Assembly (NCBI GenBank): GCA_943736015.1
Contig: OX031065.1
Span: 255,501 to 319,500, forward strand
Length of the DNA stretch: 64,000 nt
Reading direction: 5' to 3'
DNA from: Tridacna crocea
Taxonomy: Eukaryota > Mollusca > Bivalvia > Cardiida > Cardiidae
Positions within the stretch are counted from its first letter, which is position 1, and the number at the start of each line of letters is the position of its first letter. Made by a program: the position numbers and the translations under genes. The notes under the pieces were generated by a model that saw nothing but the letters and a program-made list of their open reading frames with translations, had not been told where the DNA came from and searched no databases. Below, one piece after another: positions 9,469-21,400 of the stretch.

Positions 9469-12400
9469 GTAAGTATTTATAAGAAAGGTCATGTTCTGCA
9501 AAAACGGGGTTTGTTGCATCTCAGTAATGCATTAACTCTTTACAAAACAATAAAATTTTAGACTGGTCCAAATTGAAAGCATTTGCAGATGACAAATTAA
9601 CTCTTTACAAAATAGTCCCTGGTTTTTAAGATCGGGAGATAGAAGCCTTTTGAAAACATTGTGGGAAAAGGAGAAAATGCTGGTTAAAAGTTAACTGCTA
9701 TCACTTTTTGGTAACCAGCATTTTCTCCTTTTTCAACAATGTTTTCAAACCTGCTGCAAACAAATTTCAATTTATGTTTACTTTGTCGTCTGCAAGTGCT
9801 TTCAATTTGAACCAGACTAGGATTTTGTCATTTGGTAAAAAGTTGAACGTAACTCAAAAATTGAAATTTGTTTCCAGCTGGTTACAAGCATTTTTTCTTT
9901 TTCCCATAATGTTTTCAAAAGGCTTGTATCTCGGAGTCTTAGAAACCAGGGACTTTTTGGTAAAGAGTTAACCCTTTACCACACAACAAATTTTAGAACT
10001 GTCCAATGGAGAGCATTTGCAGACAACAATTGCAGTGTGGCTAATAAGGCAAAATTTGTTCTTGATTGAGTAGAAAACAATGTGGGAAAAGGACAAAATG
10101 CTGGTTACCAGAATTTCCTTGTTTTCCCACTATGTTTTCAAAAAGCTTCTTCCTCAGGGTCGTTAAAAGTTGTGATTGTATGGTAAAGGGTTAAAGGAAG
10201 CAGTAAAGTCATCAGTCTGCAAATGCCCTTAATTTGGACAAGTCTGTGTTGTGTTGTAAAAGACTAGACTGGTAAAATTGGGATAGTATGGCAAAGTATA
10301 CTATAAAAGCTTCTGCTGAAATGTGACTATAAATATTAGCCTCATAACTCAGTGTATTGATATCTGTTTATTGACCATTTAGAAATGTTGACTTAGAGCC
10401 TGATGGGATTTTTATGTAAATTCTGTATCATTTCTACAGAGTAATATCATCAAGATTTTCTTTGGATGACAGAGGACAGATTGTACATTTCATATGTTTT
10501 GTTTGATTGGGTTTGTTTTCACTGCTTTCAACAATAATTTTAGCTCGGCTATTTTCGGAGAAAATGATGAGTTACTGGCAAAGCCCTGTGTCATCCTCTG
10601 TGTTGGCTTTGTCGTTTGTAAAAAATCAGATATTTTGTAAAACCTGGTTGGGACAAACTTTCTATCAGGTGATTTTAGCTTCTCACGTCTGATGCATCTG
10701 AGAACTTTGCAGTAAACATCTTTATTAACTCTTAACCAAACGACAAAAATTTAGGTTTGTCCAAATTGAAAGCATTTGCAGACAACAAAATAAAAATGAC
10801 TGAAAAATTGAAATTAGTTTTGTGAAGGGTAGAAAACATTGTAGGAAAAGGAGAAAATGCTGGTAATCTTTTCTAACAATGTTTTCTATGGGCTTCTTTC
10901 TCAGGGTGGTCAAAAATAGGGATTGTGTGGTAATAGGTCAAGTAAAGAGATATAAAATGTCAAAGTTTCTGCACAACCATGTAGACACAAATAAGGACAG
11001 GGATATAGCAATAACTTGACCTTTGAAAACAGCTGTGCTAAAAAGCTCACCCTTTACAAAACAAGAAAATTTCAGATTCCTTGAAATTCAAAGTATTTGC
11101 CCATGACAAATTAGATCTCTCAAATGATGTGCCTTATCTTGGCAGACACTGTTGGAAAACAAAAAATGTCATTTTTTTTTCAAAAAATGTCATTTTTTTT
11201 TCAAAAAATGTATTCTTCAAAGTTGTTAAATCTTCAGGTTTTGGGATAAATGGTTTAACCCATTACCACACAATCCCTACTTTTGACGCCCCTGAGAAAG
11301 AAGCCTTTAGAAAACATTGTGGGAAAAGGAGAAAATGCTGGTAACCCTTCACAAAACAATTTTCAAATTTTCAGTAACTTTTATATTGTCATCTGCAAAT
11401 GCTTTCAATTTGGACCAGCCTAAAATATTGTCGTTTGGTAATGGGTAAGATGGATGAATTATAAGGGGCATGTATAAATATCATAATATTGTTTTGAAAA
11501 TATCTCAAATGATAAGTTAGGGTCAGCAGCTTTTTCTCCTTTTCCCACAATTTTTTCAAAAGGTTTTTTTCTCTGGGTCGTAAAACCATGGATTGTTTGG
11601 AAAAGGGTTGAAGAGACCAGCCTTCAGAGTCACGAAAACATTATATTTATTGTTAACCCTTTTACTACAACATTCTATGTTCCAACAACCCAGAAGAAAG
11701 TGTTTTTTTTTTTTAAAATAGAATTTTCTTCTTTTCCCATGAAGTTTTCTAACCTCTCAAAGACAGAAATCATCATAATACCCCCGCAAAACAAATGTTT
11801 TCAGGGGTATACTGGAATCAGCCTGTCTGTCCATGTGTTCGTCTGTTTGTGCATCCTAGTGTCTGTCTGTGTACAAATAATTGCCTGTTTCTGTAAAAGG
11901 ACTGATGAGGGTATTAAGTCACATTCATTGACAGCTCTAGTTTGAACTGCACTTACATTGTTGTCTGCGTTTATTTTGGTTGAATCCAAAACTTTGTTCT
12001 TTGTTACAGAGTTAAAAGGTTAGAAATATGTAATCATCAAGGCAGACAACCAAAAAATAGAATTTTGTTGACTCCGGGCTCATCAAAGAGATGATACATG
12101 TTACTGTCGTCTAAATAATGTTAACAGTTTATTGAATGATGCAACTGTCTCTTCCCATCATGCATTGTGTGTTCCCAGTTGTAATACAAGCGTGTCTCTT
12201 AAATTTTTAATTGTTTGTAAAATTCTTATATGAGATAAAATATATTTCGTTTTCTAAATTAGGCTATCATTTTCCTTGGACTGACTCTTTACCAGATAAT
12301 TCTGTTTTCAAACTCTGTACCAGATGACAAAATTTTAGCCTTGTTGAAATTGAAAGCATTTGCAGTGTGACTCAGATGGTGAAATTGTTTTTTGATAGAG

Positions 12401-15400
12401 TAGAAAACTTTGTGGGAAAAGAAGAAAATGCTGGTTACCAGCATTTTCTTCTTTTCCAACAATGTTTTCAAAAGTCTTCTTCTCTAGGGGCATCAGCATT
12501 GTGTGGTAAAAGGTTAACTCTTTATCAAACGTCATTTTTGCGGACTCGTCCGAATTCAAAGCTGTTTGCAGATGACAAATTAACTTTGGTTTAATATATG
12601 AAACTTGACTCTAAAAGGGTTGAAAACATTGTGGGAAAATGTTAACCAGCATTTTCTCCTTTTCACAATCTTTTCAAAAGGCTTTTTCTCTGGGTTTGTT
12701 AACCCTTTCCCAAATGACAAATTTTTGGACTAGACCAAATTGAAAGCATTTGCAGATGACAATTCAACTCTTGCTGGAAAGATGATTTCTGTCTACGATA
12801 GGGTAGAAAACATTGTGGGAAAAGGAGAAAATGCTGGTTACCAGCATTTTCTCCTTTTCCCACAATGTTTTCAAAAGGCTACTCTTCCAGACCTGTAAAA
12901 ACCAGGGATTGTTTGGGAAAGGGTTAAAAGTCTGGATTATGTCATGAACGGTCAGTTGATCAACAACTGTACATCATTTTGAATTTATTTTCATCCTATA
13001 CGAATGCCAGTGTATATGAACCCAATTCAAAAGCATTTTGCAGACAGACACGAAATTGAACAAAGCATACTTTATGTTACTTTTATGTACAAAGATCAGA
13101 AAACAATGGGAATGCACAAGAAATGCTGATTACTAGCATTTTCTCCTGTTCGCGCAGTGTTATTAAAGGCCTAATTTCTCTAGGATCGTTAAAACTCTGT
13201 ATACGTTGATGAAGGGAGAACCATCATAGCCCTTTATATGTGCTGTGTTTTAATAGACTCTTTATTAAACAACAAGATAGAAGAATTGCCTGAATTGAAA
13301 GCATTTGAAGACAACAGAGAAAATGTGGCTCAAAAATTGAAATTTGTTTTGGGAAGGGAAGAAAACATTGTGGGTAAAGGAGAAAATGCTGGTTACCAGA
13401 ACAGAGGGTCGCCTGATCAATCGTCGGCTTGACCAATTTTTCATGCAGGTTGATGATATCGCAACATGATTCATTCCTATCTCACCTCTGACCATTGTTT
13501 TGATGATGGTTATGTGGGAAAGCAGCTAGTTGCTTGAAAAGAATATTGAATGGAGTACTGGTAAATATAGTAAAGTCATAGTCAGATGCATAAGACAGCA
13601 TCAGAAGAACTTCTTCATTCCCTTTACCACATAATCCTGACTTTTAAATACCCTGAGAAAGAAGCCTCTTGAAAACATTGTGGGAAAAGGAGAAAATGCT
13701 GCATTTTCTCCTTTTCCCTCAATATTTTCTCTTCTTTCAAAAACAAAGTTAAATTTTTCAGTTGCATTTATTTTGTCATCTGCAAATGCTTTCAATTTGG
13801 ACCAGTCCAAAATTTTGTGGTTTGGTAAAGGGTTAAACAAGCTGAAGGATATGAAAACATTCTCATCAGAATTCAAAGAAAACTTTGGAATTAAAAGAAA
13901 ATATCAACCAGACCTAAACAATGTTTTTCCTGTGCTATTTTTCAGGTGAGACAGAGTATATACTGTCACCGTGGGACAATCTGGATGGCATGCAGCCTTC
14001 CGTAGGATCTGTATCTTTGTCGTTTTACAGCGGACTGTTCGCCTACGCTGGATGGTAAGTGAATGCTTAAATCTTTACCCAGCAACAAACTTTTGGACTG
14101 GACCAACATTACAAGGCCAATCCACAATCCACAGTGTCTTATACTCTATCATTAACAATTTTCATGCTTTGAGCCAAAATTAATTTGTTGTCTACATATG
14201 TTTTGGATGTAGACAAGACCAAAATTTTGATGTTTGTTAAAGAGTTAATGCTTGTCATATGCAGTTTTTCCTTCTACCACAATGTTTCCTGGGACATCAG
14301 GGATCAAATTTATATGATTCCTGGTTATGAGAAGAAAAACCTGTGTGATAATTTATTTATTCTACTATATCAATTTCAAACTGAGAATATCTACACATGT
14401 CATGGTCTACCATTATGATGTAACATTATTTAAGTCAGTCAGTAAGACAGATAATTCAAGCATACTAATTTTGCACATGCCACATTAATTTAGACCTCGA
14501 GCTTTTATGTCTCGTGTGATTCGGTGTATAATTTGTACTCAGTTACAACTTTTTTATATTGGGGATAAAAGTTGCCTATTGCTTTATTTCACAAACCCAA
14601 GTTTTCAACAACTATCAGTACTGCTGTGGAAAAGCTGGAAAACACATGCGCTGGTGCACTCACAGCCATGATATGAACTAAGCTGTTAAAACTGTTTTAA
14701 CTCTATACCAATCGACAGTTTTTAAGACTTGTCCAATTTGAAAGCAGTTTGCAGAGACAATATCAGTGTGACTCCAAAATTGAAATTTTGTTTATGGAGG
14801 GGTAGAAAACATTGTGGGAAAAGGAGAAAAATGCTGGTTACCAGCATTTTCTCCTTTTCCCACAATGTTTTATAAAGGCCTCTTTGCTGGGGCCGTTAAA
14901 AGTCAGGACTGTGTAGTAAAGGGTTAAACTCCAATACAAATCATTTCGCAGATGCCTCTGATTTGGACAAGTCTAAAATGTTACGTTGGGTTAAAAAGTC
15001 ACTTACTGCAGTATTGGGTATATATCACTCTTTTATTGAAACATGTTAATAAAAAACCTGTAATTTATGCTCTCATGATTTCATTGCCAAGCCACAATTT
15101 TTCTGTAACACTCCCAGACAGTAATAAAATGGTAGTTCTTACAACATCAAAGGAATCCTGCATTTTTATTGGGGTCTGCATACCATGGTGGTTAAGTATA
15201 CAGCTCCTAACCTGGGGGCTCAAGGTTAGAGCTGCACTAGAGCCACTGGGTTTTTTAAGGTAATGTTCTTTGGCAAGACACTTCCGAGTCCATAGCCTAA
15301 TACTGGTTAGACTCGGGACATACATGAATAATTTTACATGATCTGTTGCCTTGATTTTACTGGAATTATGTTGAAAGTGGCATAAAATAATTATCCCATT

Positions 15401-18400
15401 ACCAAACAATCCCTGCTTTAGACGACACTTAGAAAAAAACCTTTAGAAAACATTTTGGGAAAAGGAGAAAATGCTGGTTACCAGCATTTTCTCCTTTTCC
15501 CACAATGTTTTCAAAGGCTTTCTTTCTCAGAGTTGTTAAAAGTCAGGATTGTGTGGTAAAGGGTTGAAGAGTTCAAATAAACAGGACTGGTAGAAAAATT
15601 TGTTGTATCATAAAGAGTAAAAATGGACAATAATAATGTATTCTGTTCTATTCTATGTATTTTTCAGGAATTTCTTAAACTTTGTGACAGAAGAACTGAT
15701 TGACCCATACAGGTAAGTTATCTTTTAAACATTACCAGTAGACTCCTGGATTACCTTTTGCTAAACTGTGTGAGCACAAAATTTCATACCAAGTTTTTTG
15801 GAAGTAAGAACAACCCTTTATCACATGGCAAAACTTTAGACCTATCCAAAATCAAAGCATTTGCAGATGACAATTTCATAGTGGCTCAACTTTTCTTTGA
15901 TAAGGTAGAAAACTTTGTGGGAAAAGGAGAAAATGCTGGTTGCCAGCATTTTCTCCTTTTCCCACAATGTTTTGTAAAGGGTTCTTTCTCAGGGTCGTCA
16001 AAAGTAGGGATTGTGTGGTAATGGGATGATTTCTGAAAACAAGTTCACCAAATTGAATAACTTTATTATTTCAGTCAATATTTTATGCTGGTTCAATCAT
16101 TGGGTAATGCAGGGATCGTTCATGTGTATATGGCTTGCAACACGCTAGAAGGGGCATTCGGACATTTGCGTAACGTGTCATCTAGCGCAGGCTAATCCGA
16201 CTCAACACTTTAGATTTTGCAGTACAGTAGAGGTGCACAAAACAGAAAATTACGTAAAAGCGGAAAGTGTGGTTTCGGATTAGCCTGAGTAGACTGCACA
16301 GGCTGATCTGAGACGACACTTTACCCAAATGTCCGAATACCCCTTTTTGTGTGCTGCAAGCCATGTGGAACCTCTAAAATTTTGTGTAAATCTATGCAGT
16401 TTAGTAAACGATGTCCCTAGTCATCTATTTGGTTATATACGGGACTTGAAACCTTGAGGTCAGTGGTTTGATTCCTGGCTCAGCCAAATTCTCTCCAAAG
16501 TTTGATGATTGTCATTGCCACAGCATTCATTTGAATGATGTTTCAAAAATAAAAGCTATGTTCTGACAAAAGGAGGTTTAACACTTTATGAAACAACAAC
16601 ATTTTAGACTGGTCCAAATTGAAAGCATTTGCAGACGACAAAATGAATATAATTCAAAATTTGAATTTGTTTCCTGCAGAGTAGAAAATATTGTTGGAAA
16701 GGAGAAAATGCTGGTTATCAGCATTTTCTCCTTTTCCCACAATGTTTTCATAAGACTTCTATCTCAGGATCGTAAAAACGAGGTATTGTTTGGTAAAGGG
16801 TTAAAACCAGTTCCATCATGTATTCTTCGGAGCATGTCATCACAATCATATTTATGGATCTAAGATATCCATTTTGTTTTATAACTGACTTGATCATGCA
16901 GTAGTCTGGTCCTTTGACCAGCAGAAAATTTACAAAAAACAAGAAGTTATGACTTGAATCAGTCTAAAAGTTATCCTTTTTGAAAGGGTTAACTCTTTAT
17001 CGAACAACAAATTTTTAGACTTTGCCCAAATTGAAAGCAATATACTGACTACAAAATGAATATGCCTTAAAAGTTTAAATCTGTTTTGGGAAGGGTAGAA
17101 AACATTGTGGAAATTTTTGCTTTTCCCACAGTGTTTTCAAACTTGTCGTCTTCAGGGACATTAAAAGTTGGGATTGTGTAGTAAAGAGTTAAAGCATGTA
17201 ATAGCTTGATTTATATCAAATAATTGTATGTTTCAATGACAAATATGATATCACTGTACATGTATAATTTGTTGTTTTTGTTGTTTAATATTTCAGAAAT
17301 CTGCCGAGAGCCATCTACATTTCTATTCCTATTGTAACATTTGTCTATGTCTTCTCAAATTTGGCCTATTTCACGATCATTTCACCCAGAGAAATGATGG
17401 AATCTAACGCTGTGGCAGTGGTAAGTTTGTTCAGTTTTAGCTCTAGTTTAGTAATAGATATGTAATTAACTCTTTCCCAAATGACAAAATCTTACACTGG
17501 TCCAAGTTGAAGGCTTTTCTTTAGTACAATTTAAGGTTACTAGCATTTTCTCCTTTTCCAACAATGTTTTCTAAAGGTTTCTCTTTCAGGGTCGTCAAAA
17601 GTAGGGATTGTGTGGTAATGGATTAATTGGTCCTCCGTATGTGTCTTCATCTTGGACATGATTGTCTGAAATCTTTTTGTCTGGATTAAAAGATATATCG
17701 ATACTTTAGTTATACACTTCCCTGTGAAAGCGCAGTTAACTATCTAAACAGTAATCATACTTATTAACATAATACTATTAACAGTTGAAAAATGAAAGTT
17801 GCCAGGTAGCTCATGACTAGTGTATCTGACTCTTGACCTGGTGTTGGAAAGTTTGATACCCTGTTGAAGCAAACTTTCACTCTGGCAATTTTCACCTTTC
17901 ACCTCTGTTGCGTTTGAGACAGTGGCATGGAAAAAGCTTGTGTCAGTATAGTGTGAGAAAGCTAATAGCACATGCCTTGTTGCACTGACCTCTCTGAGGG
18001 TATAGTTAGGGTACCATTAAAATCTGTGATAATTATGATCTATGCCGCTAAAATGGCATTAAACTCCAATACAAAGAAAGAGAAACCTATGGATTCCCCA
18101 TCTTTCCCTCGTTACAACTTGAATTGTTCCATAGAAGGGTGGAATGATTTCAAGATAAACTTATTAATCGACAGTTTCCTCATCAATTTCAGACATTTGG
18201 AGACAAAGTGTATGGTGTAGCGGCTTTCATTATACCTCTGTTTGTCTCTCTCTCCACATTTGGAGGTGTAAATGGACTACTCTTCACATCCGGAAGGTAG
18301 GATTGTAATGCTTCTGTTGATTTTGTGATTTGTTCTATTCTGTACACATAACCACATAACATGTTTTTAGCTAGGCTTATTTTTTTAAGAAAATGTCAAG

Positions 18401-21400
18401 GAACTCTCATGGCCCTTGTGTCATCATGCAAAAACTTCAACATTTTGTAGCATATCTGGTATTGCTCTCTCATGGCCCTTGTGTCATCATGCAAAAACTT
18501 CAACATTTTGTAGCATATCTGGTATTGCTGAAGGCATTTACTTCAAAATTGGACAAGCTGTAATCTTTCAAAAAGTACACACACACAAGAGGGGCAGGCA
18601 ACCTTTAAAATATTTTAAAATGCTGGTCACAATGTTTTCTAAAGGCTTTTTACACAGGGGTGTGAAAAGTGTGGTACAGGGTTAAAGGTCACATTTTCAG
18701 TCCAATACTTACAAAATTCGGTCAAAATGTTTGTCTTGATAAACCTTGGATGAGTTTGAAAATGGATCACATCAGGTTTTCAAAGCCTTTTTTGCGAGGA
18801 TGAAATAATGGTACGTCTTTTAGGATTGGACAAACTTTGATGTATATATAAATTCCAGATTGTTCTTTGTTGGTGCTCGAGACGGACAACTGCCACAACT
18901 TATGGCCATGATTAACGTAAAGAGATTCTCGCCCATGCCTGCCATGTTGTTCACGGTATAAACTTTTAATTCCGTATCAAATAATTTAGAGGGTATATGA
19001 TGCTTGAGAAAATCGGGTCTTGAAAGCATTTCAGGAAAAGGAGAAAATGCTGATAGCCAGCTTTTTCTCCTTTTCCCACAATGTTTTCTACCCTTTCTGA
19101 TACAAAGTCGATTGGTTGACCCTCAATTAATTTATCATCTGCAAAAAGGATCTGGTAAGGAGCTAACAGCTATTTTCTACATTGACAGGTATGTTCAATC
19201 TTAAAGGTTTATCTGTAACTTTTAGAGTGAGGTGAAAGTCAAACCCCAGTAGTGCAGTCGGTATTATTATACTGCAAAAAAATTTCTTTTGATCTGATTG
19301 GATAATATGCCCAGAACATATATATATTATGTACAGTGGCAAAACAAACGTAAAAGCAGTTTCCCTCTCGGGAGCCCCGTTTACAGGACTACAATATGGC
19401 TTGCAACACGCGAAAAGGGGCATTCGGACATTTGCGTAAAGTGTCGTCTCGGATCAGCGTCTGCAGTCCGCACAGGCTAATCCAAAACGACACTATCCGA
19501 TTTTATGTGATTTTCTGTTTTACGAAAGTCTACTTTAGCACAAAATCTAATGTAGTCGTAAAGTGCCGTCTCGGATTAGCCTGCGCGGACTGCGCAGGCT
19601 AATCCGGGACGACACTTTACGCAAATGTCCGAATGCACCTTTTCGCGTGTTGCACTCCATATCAACACAACATCCAAAATGGCGGTGTCGACCAAGATTA
19701 ACATCAAGATTATGTCGCAAGCTGCACGTTTTAGCATGTATTACCGAGGTTTCAGTGACGTCAGTTCCCAGTATCGTCAGTTTTCACTGAGTTGGGGCAC
19801 TCAGAAGGGAATGTATATTTGTCAGTGTTGTCAATTTTTTAAACCAAAGAAGAGGTAAAATTTGCTTAACAAATTTATTTTGATATTACATCAAGGCAAA
19901 AATTAGTGTTGATATTATATCAAGGGTGATAATTCATTTTGATGAGTCAAGGGAGATGGTTTATTTTGATATTACACCAATGGATTATATGATATTCTAT
20001 CAAGGGAGATGATTTATTTTTAATTATCTTATTTCTTTCAGGGAGGCCTGTCAATCCTGATGTTAATTTCGGATGATATTTACGCCTTGATCAATTACAT
20101 GAGTTTTGTCCAGTGGTTGTCCGTTGGTATGTCAGTGACGGGAATGTTGTACTTGCGCTACAAAGAACCTAACAGAGACCGACCCATCAAGGTAGGGGAA
20201 TTTACTCATTCAAATTTGCAAACTCTTGTTGCACATAAGTAACTAGGTCCACATTTACCAACCATTCATAAAAACATTCTCAGTCTTATTCTACAGAGTT
20301 TTGTAAATTTAAAAGTAACATAAAACAGATTTGCTAAACCATTTAGTTTAACCATTCAGAAGTTGCCTTGGATTCAAATTTAGAAAAACCTTGGGTAATA
20401 AGAATAAGCATTTTCTACAGTATGGGTGGTGGATACAGACCATGGTTTTAAGATATTTTCAAAGTATAAGTTGAAACTGCTTTGGAAAAGCGAATTTTCC
20501 ATTTTTTTCACTGTTTTCTATGCTATTGTTACATGCTTAGAGTAAATATACTTAATTTTTCACCATTTACCACTCAATACCAAGTTTTATTGACCCTGAA
20601 GAAGAAAATGTTTGAAAAACATTGAGGGGAAAAGGAGAAAATGCTAGTAACTAGCATTTTCTCCTTTTCCCACAATGTTTTTCTTCCTTTCAAAGACATG
20701 TTTGAACCTCATCTAATCTGTAATCTGCAAATGCTTTCAATTTAGACCTCTCTAAAATTTTGATGTTCGATATAGGGTTTAACTCTTCACTACATAATCC
20801 TGGGTTTAAACGATCCAGAGGAAATAGCCTATGGAAAACCTTTTAGAAAAAGGAGAAAATGCTTGTTACTAGCGTGTTCTCCTTTTCTCACAATGTTTTT
20901 CTCCCTTTCAAAGACACATTAAAACATTTGAACCACATCCAATATGTAATCTGCAAATGCTTTCAATTTGGACCACTCTAAAATTTTGACATTCGATATA
21001 GGGTTTACCACATAATCCTGAGTTTAAACAACCCAGAGGAAATAGCCTATGGAAAATCTTGTCGAAAAAGGAGAAAATGCTTGTAACCAGCATTTTCTCC
21101 TTTTCCCACAAGATTTTCTACACTTTTACAGACAATTATAATCATTTCAGATAAATTTAACCCTTTACCAAACAATACCTGGTAAATCTTGTCGAAAAAG
21201 GAGAAAATGCTTGTAACCAGCATTTTCTCCTTTTCCCACAAGATTTTCTACACTTTTACAGACAATTATAATCATTTCAGATAAATTTAACCCTTTACCA
21301 AACAATACCTGGTTTTTATGACCCTGAGATAGAAGCCTTTTGAAAAAATTGTAGGAAAAGGAGAAAAAGCTGGTAACCAGCATTTTCTCCTTTTCCTACA

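Noticed and set aside
15065-15409. 114-residue minus-strand ORF
   Set aside because: It overlaps a SINE-like element and a MITE edge inside an SLC7 intron; no recognisable domain.
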